A program made the position numbers and the translations under genes. A DNA stretch of 64,000 nt, taken from positions 1 to 64,000 of the forward strand of contig NZ_BMCG01000005.1 of NCBI RefSeq assembly GCF_014635065.1, written 5' to 3'. The notes beneath the pieces are model-generated. The model was given only the letters and a program-made list of their open reading frames with translations. It made no database searches and had not been told where the DNA came from. The stretch comes from Oxalicibacterium flavum (lineage in GTDB: Bacteria; Pseudomonadota; Gammaproteobacteria; Burkholderiales; Burkholderiaceae_D). Positions within the stretch are counted from its first letter, which is position 1. Each line of letters begins with the position of its first letter. Below, in pieces: positions 8,224 to 15,438 of this stretch.

Positions 8224-8960
8224 TGTGTGACTCCTGTCAGGTGGTGTTGCGAAAGAAAGTGGCGGATCTCGCTGGCGATGCGTTCGGCGTGCTGGGTCAG
8301 GATCGCGTGGCGGCCGCCGGCTATGCGCACCGGCGTTGCGTCCGGCAGGCCGTCGGCCAGCAGCTGAGCGTGTTCATAAGGCGAGTCTTCGTCGTCGCTG
8401 CCGTGCAGCACGAGTACCGGCACGTCGATGCTTGCAAGCAGGGCGCGCTGGTCGGTGCCGGAAATGGACTGCCAGGTCCAGGCCACCGCGTCGCGGTCGG
8501 CCGCATCGCGTAGCCCCAGCCGCTGTTCGCGCGCGGCGATCTCCGCCAGCAGCGTGTCGTGGTCGCCGCGTCCGAACCACTGCACCTCGCGCAGCAACGG
8601 GCTGCCCGACATCAGGATCAGGGCGGCGGGCAGCGCGTGGCCGGCCCGTCGCAGCAGGTCGAAGGCGGCCAGCGAGACCGAGGTGCCCATGCTCCAGCCG
8701 GCGAGAACGTACGGGGCGCGATTCACATGCGTGTCGATCACGTCGCACACTTCGCCGCCGAAGGCATCCAGCGTGTAGTCCTGCGGACCGTGGCCGCGCC
8801 ATGCGTCGGCACGGCCGCGCAGGTTGGGCAGAATCCAGTGCGCGTCGCCGACCAGCGGCTGCACCTGCTGCCAGCTTGCGCGCGTGCCCTGTATGCCGTG
8901 GACGGCGACGATGGTGAGATCGCCGCTTTCGTTTCCGGCGTGGATGACGTCGTGCTTCAT
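8220..8960 (-). CDS. alpha/beta hydrolase
   Basis: The 246-residue protein has a complete alpha/beta-hydrolase catalytic set: oxyanion motif HGIQGT, nucleophile elbow GWSMGTS, an acidic residue in LHGSDDEDSP and a late His in GGRHAIL. It probably acts on an ester, thioester or lactone in the cytoplasm; the substrate cannot be told. The ATG at 8960 was chosen because AGGGGA lies 8 bases before it. An upstream in-frame ATG at 9008 would place the palindrome at 8992-9004 inside the gene. It is the first gene of a two-gene unit with the alcohol dehydrogenase, divergent from the GntR regulator. Confidence 0.83.
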   Translation of the reverse strand: MKHDVIHAGNESGDLTIVAVHGIQGTRASWQQVQPLVGDAHWILPNLRGRADAWRGHGPQDYTLDAFGGEVCDVIDTHVNRAPYVLAGWSMGTSVSLAAFDLLRRAGHALPAALILMSGSPLLREVQWFGRGDHDTLLAEIAAREQRLGLRDAADRDAVAWTWQSISGTDQRALLASIDVPVLVLHGSDDEDSPYEHAQLLADGLPDATPVRIAGGRHAILTQHAERIASEIRHFLSQHHLTGVTQ

Positions 8961-8991
8961 GTTCGTGTTCCCCTGATAAAAAAGATGCGCC

Positions 8992-9004
8992 ATATCTGAG
9001 ATAT
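8992..9004. promoter_or_regulatory. palindrome in the divergent hydrolase/GntR promoter region
   Basis: ATATCT-G-AGATAT is a perfect 13-bp palindrome in the A+T-rich spacer between the leftward hydrolase (start 8960) and the rightward GntR gene (start 9097). Its position suits autoregulation by the GntR protein plus control of the hydrolase-dehydrogenase unit. It is not the same sequence as the ACTAATATATTAGT sites. Confidence 0.5.
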
Positions 9005-9096
9005 ACATTTAAAATTCAACAATTCGCCCGCATGTATGATCCTCTGTTCATGCGGCTCGCAAGCCGTATTCCAACGACAAAAAATCCATTTCCCTC

Positions 9097-9846
9097 ATGG
9101 CCACAGCAAGAAAACCCACCGCAAGGAAAGCCGCGCAGAAAACCTCTCCAAAGCCATCCGCAAAAGAAACGAAATCCACGGGCGCAGCGCGTTCCACGCT
9201 GGCACGTCCCAAGCTGACCGACCTCGCGTACGAGCAGCTCGAGGAAGCCATCATCACGTTGCGCATTCCGCCCGGTTCCGTCATTTCCGAACTGACTCTG
9301 AGCGAGATGCTCAACATCGGCCGCACGCCGATCCGCGAGGCGATCCAGCGGCTGGCGCGCGAACATCTGCTGCTGGTGCTGCCGCAGCGCGGCCTGCTGG
9401 TGCCGGAGATCGATCTGAAGAAGCAGTTGAAGCTGCTGGAGACGCGGCGCGAGGTCGAGCGCCTGATCTGCCGCAGCGCGGCGCGCCGCGCCACGCCGGA
9501 GGAAAGGGAAGTCTTCGCGCGCCTGCACGATGAGTTCATGCTCGCTTCGAAGACCAACGACGATGTGATGTTCATGCGTTCCGATCGCGAGTTCAATGAG
9601 ATGACGCTGGTATCCGCGCGCAACGAGTTCGCGGAAGGCGCGATGCGGCTGATGCACGGCCTGTCGCGCCGCTTCTGGTACATCCACTACAAGCAGGCAG
9701 CCGATCTGCCCGAGATGGCGCGCCTGCATGCCAAGGTCGCGGGCGCAATCGCCAAGGGCGAGATCGATGCTGCCGGCGAGGCGCTCGATCGTCTGCTCGA
9801 CAACATCGAATCCTTCGCCAAGGCCACGCTCACTTCCGACATGTAA
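9097..9846 (+). CDS. GntR-family regulator with FCD-type ligand domain
   Basis: The 249-residue protein starts with a basic Lys/Ala/Thr-rich tail of about 35 residues, which is unusual for the family. The winged helix follows (about 40-105), with the GntR signature LTLSEMLNIGRTPIREAIQRLAREHLL split over the recognition helix. An all-helical FCD-type C-terminal domain (about 110-240) normally binds a small carboxylate and often a metal. No clear Shine-Dalgarno sequence precedes the ATG. It is divergent from the hydrolase/dehydrogenase unit and convergent with the hydroxylase gene, so it is likely the local regulator. The effector is unknown. Confidence 0.85.
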   Translation: MATARKPTARKAAQKTSPKPSAKETKSTGAARSTLARPKLTDLAYEQLEEAIITLRIPPGSVISELTLSEMLNIGRTPIREAIQRLAREHLLLVLPQRGLLVPEIDLKKQLKLLETRREVERLICRSAARRATPEEREVFARLHDEFMLASKTNDDVMFMRSDREFNEMTLVSARNEFAEGAMRLMHGLSRRFWYIHYKQAADLPEMARLHAKVAGAIAKGEIDAAGEALDRLLDNIESFAKATLTSDM

Positions 9847-9851
9847 AAAAA

Positions 9852-9888
9852 GCCGCCGGCGCAGATGCGCAGGCGGCCAGGGCGGTTT
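9852..9888. terminator. probable bidirectional terminator
   Basis: GCCGCC (9852-9857) pairs with GGCGGC (9872-9877). A smaller internal pairing GCGC/GCGC is possible. The stem is flanked by A-runs before it and TTTT after it (9885-9888). It lies between the convergent GntR and hydroxylase genes and could serve both. Confidence 0.65.
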
Positions 9889-9890
9889 TC

Positions 9891-10712
9891 TTATTTCAGG
9901 ACCAGGCCGCGATTGAGGGCCTCGTCCTCGTCCTGCGTCAGTTCCGGCCCATCCAGCGACACACGCGAATCATCGACGCGGAAGCGCTGGATGATCGGCT
10001 TCAATTCTTCCTTCACATGCTTTTCGCTGTAGCCGTTGAACAGGTGGCCGAGCAGGCCGCGGTTCAGATCGGTGGTGCCCATTGCCCAGTCGGCGATCGG
10101 GAAGGTCAGGTTCATGTTGTACTTCATCATGATGCCGAGGTTGTGATGCGCCGTATGGTGGCGGCGGATCGTGTTGATGAAGGGAATGTTGCGCACGAAC
10201 CAGTTGTCATGCACGTGGCAGCAGTAGTGGAAGGTCTCGTAGATCAGGTACTGCGCCACCATCGTCATGAACAGGATGTAGCCGGCGTTCGGGTTGAAGA
10301 TCACGGAGGCAAGGTAGCCGAGCGTGAGGCCGCCGACGCCGAGCGTGATCAGCACGCGCCACGGAAAGAACACGATGCGGAATTCGCGCGAGGTGTCGAT
10401 GGTCGCTTCGTTGTCGGTGAAGTACTGGTGATGCTGGCGCGTATGGCGGTCGTAGATCGCGCGCAGCGCGAAGACGTCGATGCGGCGGTGCATGACGTAA
10501 CGGTGCATGGCCCATTCGACGAAGTTGCCGGCGATGAAGACCGGCAGCGCGATCAGCCATTCCCAGCCGGCATTGTCGAGCTGGGTCGCGCAATACCAGA
10601 TGGCCGCGATGCCGACGCCGTACATGACGGTGATGTGCAGGATGCCGTTGTAAAGAGGGCTGATGTCAGCCTTGTACTGTTCGCGGAATTTCCGCTGACG
10701 TTCGCTCATCAT
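9891..10712 (-). CDS. fatty acid hydroxylase / sterol desaturase superfamily membrane enzyme
   Basis: The 273-residue protein has about four membrane segments. It carries the histidine clusters of the di-iron membrane hydroxylase superfamily: a cluster near HRYVMH (about 71-76), HTRQHHQYF (about 91-99) and HHTAHHN (about 185-191). Such enzymes use O2 and a di-iron centre to hydroxylate or desaturate lipid-like substrates at the membrane. The substrate is not predictable. A perfect 14-bp palindrome lies 37-50 bp before the start and resembles the one upstream of the MFS gene, linking this gene to the GntR-associated locus. Confidence 0.82.
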   Translation of the reverse strand: MMSERQRKFREQYKADISPLYNGILHITVMYGVGIAAIWYCATQLDNAGWEWLIALPVFIAGNFVEWAMHRYVMHRRIDVFALRAIYDRHTRQHHQYFTDNEATIDTSREFRIVFFPWRVLITLGVGGLTLGYLASVIFNPNAGYILFMTMVAQYLIYETFHYCCHVHDNWFVRNIPFINTIRRHHTAHHNLGIMMKYNMNLTFPIADWAMGTTDLNRGLLGHLFNGYSEKHVKEELKPIIQRFRVDDSRVSLDGPELTQDEDEALNRGLVLK

Positions 10713-10748
10713 GATAGTCTCCTGGTTGATGGCAAGGTGTTGTGTATG

Positions 10749-10762
10749 ACTAATATATTAGT
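10749..10762. promoter_or_regulatory. perfect 14-bp palindrome, candidate operator
   Basis: ACTAATATATTAGT reads the same on both strands. It lies 37 bp upstream of the leftward hydroxylase start and 109 bp upstream of the rightward dioxygenase start. A 12-of-14 match occurs before the MFS gene at 6870. Such an A+T-rich palindrome in GC-rich DNA is a good operator candidate for the GntR protein. Confidence 0.6.
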
Positions 10763-10870
10763 TGGATTGCGGTGTGCTGTCAAGGACGGCATGCGGCACC
10801 GCATGGCGTTGTTGCCGCGCGCTGTTGCGCAGTTTTCACAGACGTTTCCCTGCGGGAAAGGAGGCCTGGA

Positions 10871-11443
10871 ATGGCAATCGACAGACTGGACGGGATGGTG
10901 GCGGCGCTGGGCCGCATGCTGGATGAGCGTGGTGCGGACGAGCGGCGCATATTGAGCGAGGGCAGTGCGCTGCTGCGCGAACTGGTGGCGCATGACGACT
11001 GGCTGCCGCAGGAGTTTGCGCAGCCGCATCCGCAGTATTACCAGCAATACCTGCTGCATTGCGATCCGGCGCAGCGGTTCACGGTGGTGAGCTTCGTCTG
11101 GGGGCCGGGGCAGGCCACGCCCGTGCACGACCACACGGTATGGGCGCTGATCGGCATGTTGCGCGGGGCCGAGCGCAGCGAACGCTTCGCGCTGCCGGCG
11201 GCAGGACAGGCCATGCGCAGCCTCGGCACGGATATTCTGCAGCCGGGCACGGTCGATATGCTGTCGCCGTCGCAGGGCGACATCCATCGTGTTTCAAATG
11301 CGCATGACGATCGCGTCTCGATCAGCATCCATGTGTATGGCGGCAATATCGGCCGCATACGTCGCCACGTCTATGACGCGGCGACCGGGACCAAGCGCGA
11401 GTTCGTCTCGGGTTACGCCAATCCGGAGCGCGATTCGGCCTGA
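10871..11443 (+). CDS. cysteine dioxygenase-type thiol dioxygenase (cupin)
   Basis: This 190-residue single-domain cupin carries the three-His iron site of thiol dioxygenases: His86 and His88 in PVHDHTVW and His139 in GDIHRVSN. It also has the late SIHVYGGN motif, whose Tyr (about 156) is catalytic in the family. These enzymes oxidise cysteine or 3-mercaptopropionate to the sulfinate; which thiol is preferred cannot be decided here. The ATG at 10871 is preceded by AAAGGAGG with good spacing, whereas the in-frame upstream start at 10772 is not. It diverges from the hydroxylase gene. Confidence 0.82.
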   Translation: MAIDRLDGMVAALGRMLDERGADERRILSEGSALLRELVAHDDWLPQEFAQPHPQYYQQYLLHCDPAQRFTVVSFVWGPGQATPVHDHTVWALIGMLRGAERSERFALPAAGQAMRSLGTDILQPGTVDMLSPSQGDIHRVSNAHDDRVSISIHVYGGNIGRIRRHVYDAATGTKREFVSGYANPERDSA

Positions 11444-11529
11444 AACAGTGCATTTTTGCGAGAATCCGCGCGAATTTTTGTAAGTACCATATTCATGGGA
11501 TATATGTATTCTGGCGATTGATGCATGCT

Positions 11530-11552
11530 AAATTTCCTTTTGGAAATTTTTT
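11530..11552 (+). terminator. A+T-rich hairpin with T-run, possible terminator of the dioxygenase gene
   Basis: AAATTTCC (11530-11537) pairs perfectly with GGAAATTT (11542-11549) around TTTT, and more T residues follow. It lies about 90 bp after the dioxygenase stop. The stem is A+T-rich, so it would be a weak terminator; an operator role before the chemoreceptor gene is an alternative. Confidence 0.45.
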
Positions 11553-11692
11553 GACATGTTTTCACAGGTATATTTGCCATGTTTGTGAACGGGCGGCCGC
11601 TTCCGTGGCTGCCCAGGCCCGACCGCCGGGCAACGATCAGGGAAATGGACATCAGCGGTGCGCAGGACGCCCACAAGAAGGAGACTGGATAT

Positions 11693-13360
11693 ATGCGGAC
11701 GAATCTGCCTGTAACGGATACGGAATATGTACTGAAAGACGGTATTTCACTGGTTTCGAAAACCGATACCAAGGGACGCATCACCTATTTCAATCCCGCA
11801 TTCGTCGAGGCCAGCGGCTACGACGAACATGAACTGATGGGGGCGCCGCACAATCTGGTGCGTCATCCGGACATGCCGGAAGAAGCCTTTGAAGATCTGT
11901 GGGATACGCTCAAGCAGGGCATTCCATGGAACGGCATCATCAAGAACCGCCGCAAGAACGGCGACTTTTACTGGGTGGCCGCCAACGCGACACCGGTGCG
12001 CGAGGGCGATCGCATCGTCGGTTACATGTCGGTGCGCAACAAGGCGACACGCCAGCAGATCGAGGAAGCTGCGCAACTCTACCGCCGCTTCAAGTCCGGG
12101 CAGGCGCGTGGCGTGGCGATCCGGCGCGGCGCGGTGGTATCGACCGGCATCTTCGGCCGGCTGGCGGCGTTGCGCGGGCTGGGACTGGGCAAACGCATCG
12201 GGATCGTGATGAGCATCCTGTTGCTGCTGATCGTCGGACTCGGCGCGGCAGCCATCCACGGCGCCGACAGCGAGTCGATGGCGTACGGCTACGGCGTGGC
12301 GACGCTGGTTGCGGTGCTGCTGGGCCTGCTGACCTGGCGCAATCTGCATGGATCGGTGGTGCGGCCGATCCGTTCGCTGATCGGCGATGCCAATGCGGTG
12401 GCGGGCGGCGATCTGAGCGTGACGGTACGCGTCGACCGGCAGGACGACATGGGGCAACTGCAGCAGGCGTTGCAGCAGATGAACGTCAATCTGCGTTCGG
12501 TGATGGGTGACGTGCGCAGCAATGTCGATTCCATCATGGTGGCCACGCGCGAGATCGCCAGCGGCAACATGGATCTGTCGGGGCGCACCGAAGCGCAGGC
12601 GTCCAGCCTCGAGCAGACCGCGTCGAGCATGGAGGAATTCGCCTCGACCGTGAAGCAGAATGCCGACAATGCGATCCAGGCCAACCAGCTGGCGCTGTCC
12701 GCTTCCGAGGTCGCCACGCGCGGCGGCCAGGTGGTGGGGCAGGTCGGCGCCACCATGGACCAGATCAACCATTCGGCGCGCCGCATCGTCGATATCATCG
12801 GCCTCATCGACGGCATCGCCTTCCAGACCAATATCCTGGCCCTGAATGCGGCGGTGGAAGCGGCGCGCGCCGGCGAACAGGGCAAGGGCTTCGCGGTGGT
12901 GGCGGGCGAGGTGCGCAGCCTGGCGCAGCGCTCGGCGGCGGCAGCCAAGGAAATCAAGCAGCTGATCGACGAATCGGTGTCCAAGGTTGACGCAGGCAGC
13001 CGCCTGGTCGGCGAGGCGACCTCGACCATGCAGGAGATCGTCAATTCGGTCAGGCACGTCAACGACATCATGAGCGAGATCGCCGTCGCCAGCCGCGAGC
13101 AGAGCAACGGCATCCTGCAGGTCAATCAGGCGGTCACGCAGATGGACGAAGTGACGCAGCAGAATGCGGCGCTGGTCGAGCAGGCCGCTGCCGCGGCGGC
13201 CAGCCTCGAGGAGCAGACCATGCACCTGATGCGCTCGATCTCGGTGTTCAAGATGGCGCAGGGTGAATCGCTGGACATGCTGGCCGTCAGGCCACCGAAG
13301 AAGACGCATCCGGCACTGCCGGGGGCGGAAGCGCGGGTGGAAAGAATCGCGGCGGATTGA
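11693..13360 (+). CDS. Aer-like PAS-domain methyl-accepting chemotaxis protein
   Basis: The 555-residue receptor has the Aer layout. An N-terminal PAS domain (about 1-115) contains KTDTKGRITYFNPAF and later the conserved NLVRHPDMP and FYWVAANATP elements. Two closely spaced membrane segments follow (about 165-215), then HAMP (about 220-275) and a long MCP signalling domain. The CheA/CheW-binding hairpin tip is intact (GIAFQTNILALNAAVEAARAG split around residues 375-395). Aer proteins sense redox or oxygen through FAD and drive aerotaxis. The ATG at 11693 follows AAGGAGA with good spacing and gives the usual Aer N-terminus; the in-frame ATG at 11579 would add an unrelated 38 residues. No chemotaxis genes adjoin it. 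Confidence 0.9.
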   Translation: MRTNLPVTDTEYVLKDGISLVSKTDTKGRITYFNPAFVEASGYDEHELMGAPHNLVRHPDMPEEAFEDLWDTLKQGIPWNGIIKNRRKNGDFYWVAANATPVREGDRIVGYMSVRNKATRQQIEEAAQLYRRFKSGQARGVAIRRGAVVSTGIFGRLAALRGLGLGKRIGIVMSILLLLIVGLGAAAIHGADSESMAYGYGVATLVAVLLGLLTWRNLHGSVVRPIRSLIGDANAVAGGDLSVTVRVDRQDDMGQLQQALQQMNVNLRSVMGDVRSNVDSIMVATREIASGNMDLSGRTEAQASSLEQTASSMEEFASTVKQNADNAIQANQLALSASEVATRGGQVVGQVGATMDQINHSARRIVDIIGLIDGIAFQTNILALNAAVEAARAGEQGKGFAVVAGEVRSLAQRSAAAAKEIKQLIDESVSKVDAGSRLVGEATSTMQEIVNSVRHVNDIMSEIAVASREQSNGILQVNQAVTQMDEVTQQNAALVEQAAAAAASLEEQTMHLMRSISVFKMAQGESLDMLAVRPPKKTHPALPGAEARVERIAAD

Positions 13361-13379
13361 TGCGGCAGGCATGAAAAAA

Positions 13380-13412
13380 AGCGGCAGCCCCGATTCCGGC
13401 GCTGCCGCTTTT
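13380..13412. terminator. bidirectional rho-independent terminator
   Basis: AGCGGCAGC (13380-13388) pairs with GCTGCCGCT (13401-13409). The stem is flanked by a run of A on the left and TTTT on the right, so it works for both the rightward chemoreceptor gene and the leftward ROK kinase gene. Confidence 0.85.
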
Positions 13413-13434
13413 CATTTGGGTGCATGCACAGGCA

Positions 13435-14424
13435 TCACTCCATTTCGGTCTCCGCAATGCGGTCCCACAGCGACAGTTGTCGCCAGTCCGCCACCCAGTC
13501 GTCCGGCATGACGAGGTAAAGCGCGCCGGCGTCTGCCACATGGGCGTCGAGCGCCGGACGGATCAGCTGCACCCCCTGCGTCAGTGCCGGCAGATGGCTG
13601 CAAATCTCTTCGCGCACGATGGGCTCCAGCCAGTCGCCATGGTGGTGCCAGATGCTGCCGCCGATGGCGAACACGCGCAGGTCGAGCGTGGCGGTGACGT
13701 TGTACAGGGCGCGGCCGAACCACTTGGCCGCATGCACCACGGCGGCGTGCGCATGGACGTCGCCTTCCTTGACGGCGTTGAACAGTTCCTCGGGCGAACG
13801 TCCATATTGCACTTCGAGGTTGCGGCCCGAGGCCAGCGCTTCGGTATCGCCGTAATTGCCGCAGCCGCACTGCGCCTGCGACTGGTCGGTCAGCAGCATG
13901 TGGCCGGCATGGCCGGCGTTGCCGTTCTTGCCGTGCAGCAGCCTGCCGTCAACGCATAGGCCGAAGCCGATGCCGGTGCTCCACGTGACGTAGGCGCAGT
14001 TGTCCTCGTTGTGCAGCGCGCCGAAGGCACGCTCGGCAGCCAGTGCCGCCACGCAATCATTCTGGATGGCAACGTGCGTGAAATGTTCGCGCAGCACCTG
14101 TTCGAGCGGTACCGATTCCCAGTCGTTGAGCAGGTCGCCACGATTGCCGATGCCGCCGCAGATGTTGGGCGCGACCAGATGGATCAGACCGCCATGCTTG
14201 ACGAAGGGGCCGCAGGAACTGACGCCGACCGCGCCCAGTTCGCTGAGGGAGATGCCGATGCGTTCGCATGCCGAGCGCAGCATGGAAACCGCCTGTTCGG
14301 CCGGCGCGCGCGGGGTGCCGAGCTTGACCGTCGCTTCGGCGATGCGGACCAGCGGTCCGTTGCGGTCGGCGATCGATACCGCCATCTTGGTGCCGCCGAT
14401 GTCTATGCCTGCGATGTATTGCAT
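13435..14424 (-). CDS. ROK-family sugar kinase
   Basis: The 329-residue protein starts with the ATP phosphate-binding motif GIDIGGTKMAVSIAD. It has the catalytic-loop region AIQNDCVAALAAE (Asp near residue 123) and the ROK zinc motif region as CGCGNYGDTEALASG (about 182-196). ROK kinases phosphorylate glucose, fructose, mannose, N-acetylglucosamine or N-acetylmannosamine with ATP. The usual final Cys of the CxCGxxGC zinc motif is Asp here, which may change zinc binding. It lacks an N-terminal DNA-binding domain, so it is an enzyme rather than a NagC-type repressor. The neighbouring maltodextrin/trehalose cluster makes glucose a reasonable but unproven substrate. Confidence 0.82.
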   Translation of the reverse strand: MQYIAGIDIGGTKMAVSIADRNGPLVRIAEATVKLGTPRAPAEQAVSMLRSACERIGISLSELGAVGVSSCGPFVKHGGLIHLVAPNICGGIGNRGDLLNDWESVPLEQVLREHFTHVAIQNDCVAALAAERAFGALHNEDNCAYVTWSTGIGFGLCVDGRLLHGKNGNAGHAGHMLLTDQSQAQCGCGNYGDTEALASGRNLEVQYGRSPEELFNAVKEGDVHAHAAVVHAAKWFGRALYNVTATLDLRVFAIGGSIWHHHGDWLEPIVREEICSHLPALTQGVQLIRPALDAHVADAGALYLVMPDDWVADWRQLSLWDRIAETEME

Positions 14425-14574
14425 GACGCTTCCCTGAAGTGCGTTGATCTTGCCGGAATGCGGCTCTCTATCGACTGACCTTGCCGGCGCCGTAAAGTTT
14501 ATTCAGAGCATAGGGCATTTTGCCGCAGGAATGAAGCATGCGCACGCGTGCGCGGCGGCGGTGCAGGGCGGGAG

Positions 14575-15210
14575 TTATTCGGGAAACACTTCGATGCCCT
14601 GGTCCACCGCATAGCGGATCAGGCCGGGCATGCCATCGACTTCCATCTTGCGGAACACGAGCTTGCGGTAGCGGTTGACGGTTGAAAGGCTCAGCGACAG
14701 GCGATGCGCGGTTTCGGTCGGTCGTTCACCGCGGCACATGCTGTGAAACACCTGCAGTTCGCGCGCCGTCAGCGACTGATGCCGCGCTGCGGACTGGCGA
14801 TCCTCGCCGCGTGCAGCCGGCATCGCGCGCTCCGGGTAGCGCTGGCCGTTGCAGACGGTGCGGATGGCCGACACCAGTTCGTCCGCGGTGCCATCGGAAG
14901 GGAAATGTCCGCTGGCATTGCTGCCCATCATTTCGAGCGTATGGAAATGATCGGGACCGCCGTGCAGGATGATCACCGGCAGCAGCGGCTTGCGCGAGCG
15001 AAAGGCCGGCAGCTGTTCGTAGCCGTAGCGCCGCAGTGCGACCAGATCGAGCAGCAGCAGATCCGGTTGCAGCGCGGCCGTCATCTGCAGTCCTTCCTCG
15101 GCTGACGACGTCTCTCCCACGATGTCGAAATCGGGGAAAGCCGACAGCCAGCGACGTATGCCTGCGCGCACCACCGGAAAATGCTCGACGATAAGAATCG
15201 AAACTTGCAT
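14575..15210 (-). CDS. LuxR-type response regulator with an atypical receiver domain
   Basis: The 211-residue protein has a receiver-like domain (about 1-120) and a C-terminal LuxR/NarL helix-turn-helix (about 145-205; LTARELQVFHSMCRGE, then LSLSTVNRYRKLVFRKM). The presumed phospho-acceptor Asp is present in PDLLLLDLVALRRYG. However, the acidic pair near the N-terminus is reduced to Glu-His (ILIVEHFP), the Thr/Ser position reads His (VIILHGG), and the switch Lys is absent (SGHFPSD). Phosphorelay signalling may therefore be altered or lost. No histidine kinase gene is adjacent, so it is an orphan. It may regulate neighbouring genes, but nothing here proves that. Confidence 0.82.
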   Translation of the reverse strand: MQVSILIVEHFPVVRAGIRRWLSAFPDFDIVGETSSAEEGLQMTAALQPDLLLLDLVALRRYGYEQLPAFRSRKPLLPVIILHGGPDHFHTLEMMGSNASGHFPSDGTADELVSAIRTVCNGQRYPERAMPAARGEDRQSAARHQSLTARELQVFHSMCRGERPTETAHRLSLSLSTVNRYRKLVFRKMEVDGMPGLIRYAVDQGIEVFPE

Positions 15211-15438
15211 GGAAATGGAGACGGCTCTCTAGGTGATCCAGGCTATAACTTAAGGTCTGCATCTGCCGGGGTCTGTGAGCCGACGCACATAATCATGCAA
15301 TCGGAGTGGAGTCTTACATGCCGTTGCGAGGAATATTCTTTGCCGGAAATCGCGACGGCGCAAATGACTTTTTTCCTGACAACGCAAGGCGGCAATGCCT
15401 GACTGCCGGCACCGTCCTCATGCGCCGTTGCGATGCGT

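Noticed and set aside
11551-11574. TTGACA plus a TATATT-like element as a sigma-70 promoter for the chemoreceptor
   Set aside because: The spacing between the two elements is about 12 bp, too short for a working promoter, and the TTGACA overlaps the T-run of the hairpin.
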